In this document: in pieces, positions 8,647-17,574 of the stretch
Numbering within the stretch: position 1 is the first letter of the stretch
Layout of the letters: each line of letters begins with the position of its first letter
DNA from: VGNY01 sp964549635
GTDB taxonomy: Bacteria; Chloroflexota; Dehalococcoidia; GIF9; UBA5629
Direction: 5' to 3'
Length of the DNA stretch: 64,000 bases
Assembly: GCA_964549635.1 (NCBI GenBank)
Contig: CAZJVJ010000004.1
Location: forward strand, 81,005 to 145,004
The notes under the pieces: model-generated
What the model saw: the letters and a program-made list of their open reading frames with translations, nothing else
Databases searched by the model: none
What the model was told of the DNA's origin: nothing
Made by a program: the position numbers and the translations under genes

Positions 8647-9885
8647 CTAGTCTATTCCCGGGGTGGGGAAACGATGGCACAAAGAAACTACCTGTTCGGC
8701 TATTTCCCTTTGAATTTTTTTGTCTTCTGGGTTAGAGAGGACCTTAAGAATGAAGGAGGCTATGGTCTTCATTTCTCGAGGGCCAAAACCTCGAGTGGTG
8801 ATGGCAGGTGTGCCTAGTCTTATGCCACTGGTAATCTGCGGTGGTCTTGTATCGAAGGGGATGGTATTTCTATTTACCAGGATGCCTGCGGCTTCAAGGG
8901 CTTCCTGGGCAACCTTGCCCGTTATCCCGGTTGAGGAGAGGTCTACTAGGATAAGATGGTTGTCGGTGCCGCCCGAGACAAGGCGTAAGCCGTTTTGCTG
9001 CAGTTCACGGGCAAGGACTTGCGCATTTTCCAGGACTGCTTTCTGATAGGTGGTGAACGCGGGCTGCATAGCTTCAAAGAAAGCTACAGCTTTAGCGGCG
9101 ATGACGTGCATCAGTGGACCACCTTGCATCATTGGAAAAACGGCAGCGTCAATTTTTGAAGCCAGCTCCTGTTCGCATAGTATGAAACCGCTACGGGGAC
9201 CACGCAGAGTTTTGTGGGTGGACGAGGTGACTATTTGGGCGTGCGGGACCGGGGACGGATGTAAGTTGGTAGCCACTAGTCCAGCTATGTGTGCCATATC
9301 TGCTACGAGTATGGCACCTGCCATATCGGCTATATTGCGGAAGAGGTTGAAATCGATAGTTCGTGGATAAGCACTAGCACCAGCTATAATCAATTTAGGC
9401 TTATGTTTCAGAGCCAGCTTTTCTATTTCGGCGTAATCAAGCCTTTCAGTTTCGCGGTCAACTCCATAGGGGATGAAGTTGTACCATTTTCCTGAGAAGT
9501 TGACCGGGGCACCATGGGTCAGGTGACCGCCGTGGCTCAAGCTCATTCCCATAACGGTATCACCGGGCTCAAGGAGGGCGAAATACACTGCCATATTAGC
9601 CTGACTGCCGCTGTGAGGCTGAACATTGGCATGCTCGGCATTGAAGAGTTTCTTGGCTCGCTCGATTGCCAGGCTTTCAATAGTATCTATGTTGGGGCAG
9701 CCGGCATAATAGCGACGCTGCGGATAACCTTCAGCGTACTTGTTGGTTAAAATGGAGCCCTGTGCCTGCAGCACGGCTTTGCTGGCGTAGTTTTCGGCAG
9801 CAATAAGGTTTATGGTCTGTTTCTGCTGCTTGGCTTCAAGTTTCAGTAATCGGGAAATTTCCTTGTCTTGCTTGGGACTAGCCAA
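8647..9885 (-). CDS. glyA: Serine hydroxymethyltransferase
   Basis: PLP enzyme interconverting serine and glycine with tetrahydrofolate, the main source of one-carbon units. Its 412 residues match the family. Visible: NLIAAENYAS at the N terminus, YAEGYPQRRYYAGC, the PLP lysine in SSTHKTLRGPRSG near residue 225, and the C-terminal IRLGTPAITTRGFG. It starts with TTG at 9885, with GGAGATAAGGA just upstream. A TTGACC-N17-TATCAT promoter lies 26 bp upstream, so it is likely the first gene of its transcript. Confidence 0.97.
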   Translation of the reverse strand: MASPKQDKEISRLLKLEAKQQKQTINLIAAENYASKAVLQAQGSILTNKYAEGYPQRRYYAGCPNIDTIESLAIERAKKLFNAEHANVQPHSGSQANMAVYFALLEPGDTVMGMSLSHGGHLTHGAPVNFSGKWYNFIPYGVDRETERLDYAEIEKLALKHKPKLIIAGASAYPRTIDFNLFRNIADMAGAILVADMAHIAGLVATNLHPSPVPHAQIVTSSTHKTLRGPRSGFILCEQELASKIDAAVFPMMQGGPLMHVIAAKAVAFFEAMQPAFTTYQKAVLENAQVLARELQQNGLRLVSGGTDNHLILVDLSSTGITGKVAQEALEAAGILVNRNTIPFDTRPPQITSGIRLGTPAITTRGFGPREMKTIASFILKVLSNPEDKKIQREIAEQVVSLCHRFPTPGID

Positions 9886-9910
9886 TCCTTATCTCCGAAA
9901 GACTTAAAGA

Positions 9911-9939
9911 ATGATACCATCACACTGAATTAAGGTCAA
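9911..9939 (-). promoter_or_regulatory. glyA promoter
   Basis: Minus-strand TTGACC (9934-9939), 17-bp spacer, TATCAT (9911-9916), placed 26-54 bp before the TTG start of glyA. Confidence 0.6.
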
Positions 9940-10548
9940 CAACTGTTGGGGGAGCAATAGTTTGGAGCGATAGTTTGTTTGTGGCCTCTTGTCGGTCTTA
10001 AAGGTTAGTGTCGTCGCAGCAAGGCTGAAAGCGGTTCTATGTTGAAAAGCTTTAAGAAGGTTTCTGTAGCAAGTCAATTCCACAGCTTGCCGACAGTGTT
10101 CCGCTAGTGTACACTAGGTAATAGTTTATGTTATTATGAACACTGATGGAGCTATCTACCGGGAACAATCAAGTTGAGCGCTATTATGACTGTGCTGACG
10201 GTATTGAGCAGCACTTGTTTGGTGCCGCAAACCGGGACTAAAGGGTCAGTGATAATCTTAAGACTTTAGACCGACGATATGAATGTTTATCCCATGGGTA
10301 TATTTCAAATCAGGTGTATCACCTCAGAACCTGACGATTTGTCGCAGTTTAACCGGTCATGCACCGGAGGCGAAATATTAGGTGAGGGTCCAGTTGTTTA
10401 CTGGCAGGTGATGGTGGAGCACGGCGATTAACAAATACTGGGCACTGCCAAGAAAAGGAATAGAATTAGCAAAGAGGCTGTTGCGACCATTGGTGTGATG
10501 CCAAGACCACAAGTGGGCTGCTGTGGTCGGTGACAGGAAGAGGAGTTT
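9940..10548. other. Gene-poor stretch with a perfect palindrome and possible coding remnants
   Basis: No convincing gene. A perfect 14-bp palindrome CTAGTGTACACTAG lies at 10104-10117. An ATG at 10146 opens 31 protein-like codons (containing QVERYYDCADGIEQHLFG) stopped at 10239, and the same frame continues with plausible sequence to about 10340. A separate 50-codon frame runs 10279-10431. They could be debris of one decayed gene, or chance. No ribosome site precedes them. Confidence 0.35.
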
Positions 10549-10956
10549 GTGCGGTTAATAAGGAACCTCAAAGCGATGAAGCTAATAATCACGGCTTTAG
10601 CTACAATTCTGATGCTGTTGCTGGTAATATGTGGCGCTGGATGTGCTAAGACAGAGACACAGAGCCCGGAGTTAAGGATACTCAGCCATAGTATGACTGT
10701 ACATGAGTTCACTGGAGGCGGACCTCAGAGTGTGGCTGTGGTGGTAGGGAGGGTTCATAACCTTAGTAATATGGGTGTCAGGGTTGTGGTGGTGACAGTT
10801 AATTTTTATGATAAAAAGAGACAGCTAATAGCTACTGCATCGACTGTTAAGGAAAATCTGCAAGCTGGTGAGTTTTGGGATTTTACTGTTAAGACGGTTG
10901 GTGCTGATGCCTGGAAGACTGTGAGCTATGACATTAAAGCCGGCACAGGGCAGTAA
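10549..10956 (+). CDS. Small lipoprotein with FxLYD-like domain
   Basis: 135-residue exported lipoprotein. A hydrophobic signal of about 20 residues ends in the lipobox ICGAGC (Cys near residue 32). The mature part has a beta-rich pattern (VVVGRVHNLSNMGVRVVVVTVNFYD) typical of the FxLYD family of surface proteins of unknown role. The start is GTG at 10549 with AGGAG close upstream; an ATG nine codons later (10576) lacks a ribosome site. Stands alone, 247 bp before another lipoprotein gene. Identification as a lipoprotein is firm, the domain name less so. Confidence 0.8.
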   Translation: MRLIRNLKAMKLIITALATILMLLLVICGAGCAKTETQSPELRILSHSMTVHEFTGGGPQSVAVVVGRVHNLSNMGVRVVVVTVNFYDKKRQLIATASTVKENLQAGEFWDFTVKTVGADAWKTVSYDIKAGTGQ

Positions 10957-11203
10957 AACTTTACCCTGTTGTATTAAGGGCAGTGCAATTGTGTAAGATT
11001 AGGTCGTAGGTCGAGCCCGAATTGTTAGAAACCGTTAAGCAACGTAAGAAGCGAGTTTTGTGACCTGTACGGTGGATGGAAATAGAGATTTGTCCTGCAA
11101 GATTGAAAGAGATGATTTTTATCACAATTTTAAGCCAAATCCGGACATAACTTGAGGCGAAATTAAACAACCTCGGTATTAAAATTAAAATGAATGGAGG
11201 CGA

Positions 11204-12364
11204 ATGACAATGAGTGTTTTTAAAAGAAGTTTAGGTATAGTCATGGGCATGCTGGTAACAGTAGCGCTACTGGGTGGTGCCTGTGGCCCAAGGGCAACAC
11301 CCCAACCAGAGCTGCCACCGGGGGCAGCTAAGAATCAGCCGCCGATGATATCTAGCCTGACAGCGGGTAAGATGCAGCTTTATCCTTCGGGCACTACCGA
11401 GATCCAGTGCATAGCCCAAGATGCAGATGGTGATCAGCTGGATTTCACATGGGCATGTACCGGCGGTAGCTTTAGCGGCGCTGGGCCTACGGTCATCTGG
11501 CAAGCTCCTTCGGCTTATGGGACTTACGCTGTTACGGTAACTGTTTCTGACCGTAAAGGTGGTTCGGCGCAGGCTAGCTTAAACATAACCGTTGGTGCTA
11601 ACCAACCGCCGGTGATTTCCAGTCTGAGTGCCAACCCCTCGGGAATACTGTACGGAGGCAGTACCATTCTTACATGCATTGCCAGTGACCCTGACGGCGA
11701 TGTGGTCAGGTATAGCTGGTCAGCTAGCGAGGGAAATATCACCGGGGTGGGCAATAAAGTAACCTGGGTGGCACCGAACAAGGGTGGGAGCTACAACATA
11801 ACAGTTATTGTCAGCGATGGCAAGGGTGGTGAAACCAGGGGCAACGTGATGGTGACCGTGGCAGCGGCAATACGCACGGTAACTATCAGGTCGGTTGCTG
11901 AAGAGACTGGAACGGTGGATTCTGGGGGGGACAAGGACTATTCTCGAACCAGGGCCGGTGATGACGAGAAAAATATCGGTTATTGCGCCTTCTGGAGTTT
12001 TGATGTGTGGAGCCTCGCGGGCAAAAGGATAGATAACGCTAGCTTAAAGTTCACTACCCGGCAAATAGCTGGTGACCCGTTCTCGGCTACCACGGGACTA
12101 AATGGCTTGTGGCTGTGGAAGGTGACCTACGGTGATAAGTTGCCGAAGTTCCATTACACCGGAACTAAGCTCCAGCGCTCCACTCTTTTTATGCAACAGC
12201 CTAATATAGTAGATGTGACTCCAGAAATAGCCCTTATTGCCGATGCCGCGGTTACGCGTTTCCAGGTGGAAGCCCTGTTCCAGAAGGTGACCAACGGCAA
12301 CAATGTTGCCGAATGGATCGAATGGTCAGAAGTTGTCCTTGAGGTTACGTATTCGGAGAAATAA
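11204..12364 (+). CDS. Surface lipoprotein with two PKD-like repeats
   Basis: 386 residues. Signal peptide with lipobox LLGGAC (Cys near residue 27). Then two tandem Ig/PKD-like repeats of about 90 residues, each beginning QPP(M/V)ISSL and containing A(Q/S)D(A/P)DGD and YxxTVxVSDxKGG. The C-terminal 170 residues are a separate beta-rich region (from about 225) with WxFDVWSLAGKRIDNASLKF, resembling the jelly-roll domains of exported adhesion or carbohydrate-binding proteins; this is not assigned with confidence. GGAGG lies before ATG-ACA-ATG, so either ATG (11204 or 11210) may serve. A strong hairpin follows the gene. Confidence 0.85.
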   Translation: MTMSVFKRSLGIVMGMLVTVALLGGACGPRATPQPELPPGAAKNQPPMISSLTAGKMQLYPSGTTEIQCIAQDADGDQLDFTWACTGGSFSGAGPTVIWQAPSAYGTYAVTVTVSDRKGGSAQASLNITVGANQPPVISSLSANPSGILYGGSTILTCIASDPDGDVVRYSWSASEGNITGVGNKVTWVAPNKGGSYNITVIVSDGKGGETRGNVMVTVAAAIRTVTIRSVAEETGTVDSGGDKDYSRTRAGDDEKNIGYCAFWSFDVWSLAGKRIDNASLKFTTRQIAGDPFSATTGLNGLWLWKVTYGDKLPKFHYTGTKLQRSTLFMQQPNIVDVTPEIALIADAAVTRFQVEALFQKVTNGNNVAEWIEWSEVVLEVTYSEK

Positions 12365-12385
12365 TCTCGTTTTTGCAGTAATTCC

Positions 12386-12436
12386 GTTGTAAGGCGGCTA
12401 TAAAGCCGCCTTACAACATTACTGCCCGCTTTTTTG
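12386..12436 (+). terminator. Hairpin terminator after the PKD lipoprotein gene
   Basis: Perfect 13-bp stem (GTTGTAAGGCGGC at 12386-12398 with GCCGCCTTACAAC at 12405-12417) and a 6-nt loop. A T-run at 12430-12435 follows 12 nt later, further than usual. It separates the lipoprotein from the hrcA promoter. Confidence 0.7.
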
Positions 12437-12462
12437 ACATATTCCCCGGATAATGGTAATAT
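12434..12462 (+). promoter_or_regulatory. hrcA operon promoter
   Basis: TTGACA at 12434-12439, exactly 17 bp, then TAATAT at 12457-12462: a sigma-A type promoter immediately upstream of the CIRCE element. The same hexamer pair recurs at 17285. Confidence 0.75.
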
Positions 12463-12469
12463 TAAGAAG

Positions 12470-12496
12470 TTAGCAGTCTTCAGGGGAGAGTGCTAA
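12470..12496 (+). promoter_or_regulatory. CIRCE operator
   Basis: TTAGCAGTC-N9-GAGTGCTAA, matching the CIRCE consensus TTAGCACTC-N9-GAGTGCTAA with one mismatch in the left arm. It lies at about +1 to +27 of the transcript and covers the hrcA ribosome site (AGGGGAG), so HrcA binding would block transcription and the hairpin could hinder translation. Confidence 0.92.
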
Positions 12497-12498
12497 AA

Positions 12499-13530
12499 AT
12501 GCTTAAGGGTTTAACGCCGAGAAGGGAAGCAGTTCTGAAAATAATTGTCAGTGAGTACATCGCAAGGGCGGTGCCTGTAGCTTCGGACACTATTTTCCGC
12601 AATTATCAATTGGGGGTGAGTCCGGCGACAATTAGGAATGATATGGCATATCTGGAAAAAGAGGGCTACATTACGCGGCCGCATACCTCGGCCGGTAGTA
12701 TTCCTACTGATAAAGCCTATCGGCATTATGTGGAGTCACTGAGTCAAGAGGTTGAGCTTCCTGTTGAGGAGCGATATCGCATTCGCGAGCTTTTCCAGGA
12801 GGTTGAAGAGGAATTTGAGAGGTGGCTAAAACTGGCAGCGGCCATTGTGGCACGTCTGGTTAGGAATGCAGCGCTGGTCACCTTTCCCAAGCCGAAGCAA
12901 TGTCGTTTCAGGCATCTCGAACTTGTATTTTTACATGAGTTTGTAGCTTTAATGGTTTTGGTACTAAGTGAAGCGATACTTAAGCGCCAGCTGTTATCTT
13001 TTGATAGGCGGGTAACCCAGAATGAGCTAACCGCATTTACCAACAAATTGAATGCTGCTTATGCGGGGCTGAATAGTTCTGAGATTTTAGCCAAAAAGCT
13101 GGAGCTTTCAGCGGAAGAGAAGCAGGTGACTGAAGCTATTCTTGACATGATGATTGCTGAAGATGAAGCTGAATATGAACAGGCTTATCTTGAAGGGTTG
13201 CGGCTGATGCTAGATCAGCCTGAGTTTGCTCGCAGAGACAGGATGTTAAGCATTATGGAACTTATGGAGACGCAGGAGTGGCTGAGGTCTGCATTCTCGA
13301 GGTGGCCCAGCGATGTAGGGGTCCAGGTTATTATCGGTGAGGAAAATCGTGATGAGACTCTACGTGATTTAAGCTTGGTCTTTAGCCGTTATGGTATTCC
13401 TGGCAGGATTGATGGTGCTATTGGTGTGATCGGACCTACACGCATGGATTATCGCCGAGCCATTTCTACGGTGAGCTATATGTCTGCGATATTGAGCGAT
13501 TTGGTGGCTGGGGTTTGTGGTGGCGACTAA
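12499..13530 (+). CDS. hrcA: Heat-inducible transcription repressor HrcA
   Basis: Repressor that binds CIRCE and needs GroEL to stay active. 343 residues from the ATG at 12499. The winged-helix N terminus has LTPRREAVLKIIVSEYI and the signature SPATIRNDMAYLEKEGYITRPHTSAGSIPTDKAYR; the C-terminal GAF-like domain ends with GPTRMDYRRAISTVSYM. An in-frame GTG at 12490 lies inside CIRCE and is not preferred; AGGGGAG precedes 12499 at a good distance. First gene of hrcA-grpE-dnaK, autoregulated. Confidence 0.96.
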   Translation: MLKGLTPRREAVLKIIVSEYIARAVPVASDTIFRNYQLGVSPATIRNDMAYLEKEGYITRPHTSAGSIPTDKAYRHYVESLSQEVELPVEERYRIRELFQEVEEEFERWLKLAAAIVARLVRNAALVTFPKPKQCRFRHLELVFLHEFVALMVLVLSEAILKRQLLSFDRRVTQNELTAFTNKLNAAYAGLNSSEILAKKLELSAEEKQVTEAILDMMIAEDEAEYEQAYLEGLRLMLDQPEFARRDRMLSIMELMETQEWLRSAFSRWPSDVGVQVIIGEENRDETLRDLSLVFSRYGIPGRIDGAIGVIGPTRMDYRRAISTVSYMSAILSDLVAGVCGGD

Positions 13531-13549
13531 AACTTGAGGAGGTTTCGGT

Positions 13550-14131
13550 TTGACTGAAGAAATTAAGGAGAAGCCTGAGAGCGATGTCCCAGCCATTGTA
13601 GAAGATGATATTGAGTCTTTAAAGCAGGCTGTGGCTAGGGAAAGGGAGAGGGCTGAAAGGTATTTGGCGAATTGGCAAAGGGCTGAGGCTGATTTCAGGA
13701 ACTACAAGATGCGTGAGGAGCAGGAGAAGGAAGAGTTGATAAAATGGGCTAACTCTACGCTGGTTTGTGACATCTTACCCGTGCTGGATGCTTTTGACCG
13801 TGCCTTTGAGGGAGTTGTACCTACGGGTAAGAGCCTTAGCTGGCTTACTGGTTTCAGACAGATCCAACGGATGCTGTTGGACGTGTTGAGTAAGCACGGT
13901 CTGGAAGAGTTGAAGTGCGTTGGTAAAGTTTTTGACCCAAGCCTTCATGAGGCGGTGGCGCAGAGTGAGGGGGTGGAAGGTGTCATACTCGATGTGGCCC
14001 GAAAGGGGTATAAGCTAAAGGAAAAATTGCTTCGGGCGCCTCAGGTGGTGGTCGGGAAGGGTGTTCCACCGCCGTCAGGAGAGGCCCTAGAAGGGACTGA
14101 AGAGGAAGAAAGTGAAGAGGAGTCAGCCTAG
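13550..14131 (+). CDS. grpE: Nucleotide exchange factor GrpE
   Basis: Releases ADP from DnaK in the chaperone cycle. 193 residues: acidic N terminus, a long coiled coil (about 30-90, with RAEADFRNYKMREEQEKEEL), then the beta domain containing KVFDPSLHEAV and a truncated family tail. It starts with TTG at 13550, 7 nt after GAGGAGG. It follows hrcA by 19 bp. The last 15 residues are a poly-Glu/Ser tail. Confidence 0.95.
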   Translation: MTEEIKEKPESDVPAIVEDDIESLKQAVARERERAERYLANWQRAEADFRNYKMREEQEKEELIKWANSTLVCDILPVLDAFDRAFEGVVPTGKSLSWLTGFRQIQRMLLDVLSKHGLEELKCVGKVFDPSLHEAVAQSEGVEGVILDVARKGYKLKEKLLRAPQVVVGKGVPPPSGEALEGTEEEESEEESA

Positions 14132-14203
14132 AAAGGTAAGCATGAAACAACCTATAACCATATATTAGCAAAGAATGAAATTTAGAGTTAAAAGGAGGAT
14201 AAC

Positions 14204-16081
14204 ATGGGAAGAGCAGTAGGTATTGATTTAGGTACCACTTTCAGTCTGGTAGCAGTTATTGAAGGTGGTGAGCCTAAAATAATCCCAAACGCTGAAGGTG
14301 AGAGGCTGACACCTTCAGTTGTAGCCATTGACAAAAAGGGCGAGCGACTGGTGGGATTGCTGGCAAAACGGCAGGCAATAACTAATCCCGAAAATACTAT
14401 ATTCAGTGTGAAGAGGTTGATGGGTCGCAAGTTCAGGGACCCTGAAGTGCAGTACGATATAAAGCGGTTACCCTATAAGATAATTGAAGCTAGCAATGGT
14501 GATGCCTGGGTGGTGATGGGTGGCAAACAGTATAGCCCACCAGAGATTTCAGCCATGATTTTGCAGAAGCTGAAGGTTGATGCCGAAGCTTATCTCGGTG
14601 AGAAGGTTACAGATGCTGTGATTACGGTGCCGGCTTACTTCAATGATAGCCAGCGTCAGGCAACCAAAGATGCTGGAACCATAGCCGGTTTGAATGTGCT
14701 GCGCATAATCAATGAGCCCACAGCCTCGGCACTGGCTTATGGACTGGATAAAAAGGGAGAGGAGACTATAGCTGTATACGACCTTGGCGGTGGTACATTT
14801 GATATTTCGATACTGGAACTTGGCGAAGGTACTTTTCAGGTAAAGTCTACTGCCGGTGATACGCATCTCGGCGGCGATGATATTGACCAGAGGATTATGG
14901 ACTGGTTATGTGAAGAGTTTAAGAAAGAAACGGGTATAGACCTAAGACAGGATCGGATGGCATTGCAAAGGCTGAAAGATGCGGCGGAGAAAGCGAAGCG
15001 TGAACTGTCTACGGTAGGTCAAACCGAGATAAATTTGCCTTTCATTACAGCTGATGCTTCTGGGCCGAAGCATATGAATATTACATTGACAAGGGCCAAG
15101 CTGGAGCAATTATCAATGGATTTACTGGAGAGAACGTTAGGACCCTGCCGTCAAGCCTTGAACGATGCCGGACTGACTGCAGCTCAGGTAAGCGATGTCA
15201 TTCTGGTTGGTGGGCAAACGAGAATGCCTAAGGTTCAGGAAATAGTACGCCAATTTTTTGGCAAGGAGCCATTGAAGGGTGTTAATCCGGACGAGGCAGT
15301 AGCGCTGGGGGCAGCTATCCAGGCTGGTGTGCTTAAGGGAGATGTCAGAGAGGTGCTGCTCCTTGATGTTACACCGCTTACGCTGGGCATTGAGACGTTG
15401 GGTGGTGTAATGACACCGCTCATTCCGCGAAATACTACCATCCCGACTTCGAAGAGTCAGATTTTCACCACGGCGTCTGACAACCAGCCCAGTGTGGAGA
15501 TCCATGTGCTTCAGGGGGAACGTCCTATGGCCGCGGATAATCGGACCTTGGGGCGTTTTGTACTTGATGGTATTTTGCCGGCGCCCAGGGGTGTGCCTCA
15601 GATTGAGGTTACCTTTGATATTGACGCTAATGGTATTTTGAGCGTGCGAGCTCAGGACAAAGGCACGGGCAAAGAGCAGAAGATTACCATAACTGCCTCC
15701 AGTGGTCTGAGCAAAGAAGAGATTGACAGGATGAGGCGAGAGGCTGAAATGCATGCTGCTGAGGATGCAAGAAAGAGGGAAGAAGTTGAGGCCCGGAATA
15801 TGGCTGATAGTTTGGTGTATACTGCCGAACGAACGCTTCGTGAACAGGGGTCTAAGATACCCGCAGACTTACGACAGGAAGTTGAAGGCAAAATAGCTGC
15901 GGTGCGCTCAGCTCTTCAGGGTACGGATATAAACTATGTTCGCAGCACTGTGGAGGAGTTGTCGCGGACGATGCAAAAAATTGGTGCGGCTATTTACCAG
16001 CAAGCGGGCACACCACCCCCGGGTGGCTCACCGCCAGGAGGTGATGAGGGCACCGTCGAAGGTGAGTTCAGGGAGGTATAA
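14204..16081 (+). CDS. dnaK: Chaperone protein DnaK (Hsp70)
   Basis: ATP-driven chaperone. 625 residues, full length. Phosphate-1 motif GIDLGTTFS at the N terminus, phosphate-2 AVYDLGGGTFDIS, adenosine motif ILVGGQTRMPKVQ, linker EVLLLDVTPLTLGIET, then the substrate-binding and lid domains. The tail ends in a Gly/Pro-rich stretch and EGEFREV, close to the usual EEVD-like acidic end. AAAAGGAGG precedes the ATG. No dnaJ follows; a terminator closes the operon. Confidence 0.97.
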   Translation: MGRAVGIDLGTTFSLVAVIEGGEPKIIPNAEGERLTPSVVAIDKKGERLVGLLAKRQAITNPENTIFSVKRLMGRKFRDPEVQYDIKRLPYKIIEASNGDAWVVMGGKQYSPPEISAMILQKLKVDAEAYLGEKVTDAVITVPAYFNDSQRQATKDAGTIAGLNVLRIINEPTASALAYGLDKKGEETIAVYDLGGGTFDISILELGEGTFQVKSTAGDTHLGGDDIDQRIMDWLCEEFKKETGIDLRQDRMALQRLKDAAEKAKRELSTVGQTEINLPFITADASGPKHMNITLTRAKLEQLSMDLLERTLGPCRQALNDAGLTAAQVSDVILVGGQTRMPKVQEIVRQFFGKEPLKGVNPDEAVALGAAIQAGVLKGDVREVLLLDVTPLTLGIETLGGVMTPLIPRNTTIPTSKSQIFTTASDNQPSVEIHVLQGERPMAADNRTLGRFVLDGILPAPRGVPQIEVTFDIDANGILSVRAQDKGTGKEQKITITASSGLSKEEIDRMRREAEMHAAEDARKREEVEARNMADSLVYTAERTLREQGSKIPADLRQEVEGKIAAVRSALQGTDINYVRSTVEELSRTMQKIGAAIYQQAGTPPPGGSPPGGDEGTVEGEFREV

Positions 16082-16108
16082 TTTTTAGTTAGCTGGTTAA
16101 CTGATTAA

Positions 16109-16149
16109 GGGATGGATGCTGACCTGAAGGTCTGCCTCCATCCCTTTTT
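16109..16149 (+). terminator. Rho-independent terminator of the hrcA-grpE-dnaK operon
   Basis: Outer stem GGGATGGA (16109-16116) with TCCATCCC (16137-16144), inner stem GACC/GGTC, then TTTTT at 16145-16149. Confidence 0.85.
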
Positions 16150-16205
16150 GTTTTTGCCCTTGATTTTTGGGCAATCTTTTGGTGCTTCTTTGTTTGGCTC
16201 CTAGA

Positions 16206-17123
16206 CTATTGCTTCAAAAAGTCCAGTACGAGCCTGTTGAGTCTATCTGATTTTTCTAAGTTTACCTGGTGGCCAATGCCCTCCAAGATATGTACTTGAA
16301 TATTTGGGATGGCGTTTATAACTTCATCTATTCTTTCTCGAGAAATATCTGTGTCTTCGGTTCCCCAGATGAGCATAACCTCTCTGTTTTGCTTTCCAAC
16401 TGTGCGGTAGGCCTCACGATAATCTCGCATGGCATCACCACGAAACATGGAAAGAGCCGCTCTTTCGAAGCCCTTGTAGGTAATTTGTTCGTATAGTAAT
16501 TGACTGTATTTATCTGCCCTATCCATTCCTTTAATTAAGGAATTGGCGCGTTTGGTTACGGTCTTCGTTGCTACCATGCGCATTAGGAAATCGCCAAGGA
16601 TGGGAATACGCAACATCTTAATAGATGTGTCTTTGCTAACGGAATTGACCAATGGTGCAATCAGAACCAGGCGTTGCACGCGCTCAGGGTAGTTGGCGGT
16701 GAAGTCGGTGACGATAGCGCCGCCTAAGGACATCCCAACCAAATCTACAGGTTCTTTTAATCCTAGGTTATTGAGTAAGTCGAGCAGTTGCCTGCGGTAG
16801 AGTGCTCTATTGTAGTCGGTATCAGGCCTGTCAGAATAGCCCCTGCCGTACATATCATAGCGAAGCAACTGAAATCCGGCGGTGGTAAATGCCTCAATCT
16901 GAGGGTCCCATACCCACATCGGTATAGTAGCACCGTGAACCAGCACGACCACTGGCGTGTCTTTGGGACCGAGCAACTCGTAATGGGTTACTCCATCAGA
17001 GAGTTTAACATAGGTGCCGCCAAGCTGTGCACGTGTGGCTTCGTTTAGTTCCTTGTCTTCGCGGTATGTTGTTGGATAAAGGCCGACTGGTACTAACAAA
17101 ATGGCTACAACGATGCCAATCAC
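16206..17123 (-). CDS. Membrane-anchored alpha/beta hydrolase
   Basis: 305 residues. N-terminal hydrophobic helix (IGIVVAILLVPVGLYP), then an alpha/beta hydrolase fold: HGATIPMWVWDPQ oxyanion strand, nucleophile elbow GMSLGG (Ser near 144), acid near GTEDTDIS, and final His in GIGHQVNLE. Probably an esterase or lipase facing outside; the substrate is unknown. The start is given as GTG at 17123, but the frame stays open upstream and encodes a positively charged RKQGDNKWKW before the helix. The only codon there with a good ribosome site (GAGGAGG) is an ATA at 17159, so a non-standard start is possible. Confidence 0.85.
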   Translation of the reverse strand: MIGIVVAILLVPVGLYPTTYREDKELNEATRAQLGGTYVKLSDGVTHYELLGPKDTPVVVLVHGATIPMWVWDPQIEAFTTAGFQLLRYDMYGRGYSDRPDTDYNRALYRRQLLDLLNNLGLKEPVDLVGMSLGGAIVTDFTANYPERVQRLVLIAPLVNSVSKDTSIKMLRIPILGDFLMRMVATKTVTKRANSLIKGMDRADKYSQLLYEQITYKGFERAALSMFRGDAMRDYREAYRTVGKQNREVMLIWGTEDTDISRERIDEVINAIPNIQVHILEGIGHQVNLEKSDRLNRLVLDFLKQ

Positions 17124-17284
17124 GGCCCATTTCCATTTATTGTCCCCTTGTTTTCTTATTTATGGCCTCCTCTCTTCTTTGAACAAAAGATTTTCGCAGA
17201 TGTTAAAGCAGTAGACCTCTTTTGTCAACGAGCAACCCTGGTTACCTCTTTGTTAAACATGTTTGGTATGGCAAAATGTTGGAG

Positions 17285-17313
17285 TTGACAGAAAAGTCGG
17301 AAGTCAATAATAT
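17285..17313 (+). promoter_or_regulatory. Promoter of the small membrane protein pair
   Basis: TTGACA (17285-17290), 17 bp, TAATAT (17308-17313): the same hexamers and spacing as the hrcA promoter. Predicted RNA start about 28 nt before the ATG at 17348. Confidence 0.75.
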
Positions 17314-17347
17314 TGACGAGATTATAATTGCAGGAGGTTAAATTCGT

Positions 17348-17500
17348 ATGGCGAAAAGAAGCATAACTATTAGTAGCGTAGCTGCAGGAATTATAGCCAT
17401 AATTGCCGGGGTGGTGATTCTGTTTAACTGGATATCTCTCAACCTTGTTGTCGGTGTTTTTCTCATTGTTTGGGGTGTGCTGGCGCTTATAAACAGGTAA
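17348..17500 (+). CDS. Tiny membrane protein, DUF3096-like (copy 1)
   Basis: 50 residues. A short charged start (MAKRSITISS) is followed by two hydrophobic helices split at about residue 28 (LFNWISLN), ending VWGVLALINR. GCAGGAGG lies 9 nt before the ATG and a strong promoter is upstream, so it is expressed. The layout matches DUF3096, short two-helix proteins of unknown role. A related gene follows 74 bp downstream. Confidence 0.75.
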   Translation: MAKRSITISSVAAGIIAIIAGVVILFNWISLNLVVGVFLIVWGVLALINR

Positions 17501-17574
17501 CGGCACGTTGCTGTTTGCTTCGACAATGTTTTGACTTGAAGGCAACGGTTATTTTGAGAAGGAGGTGAGAACCG

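Noticed and set aside
15137..15754. 205-codon minus-strand frame inside dnaK
   Set aside because: Antisense shadow of a highly conserved gene; its composition follows dnaK codon pattern.
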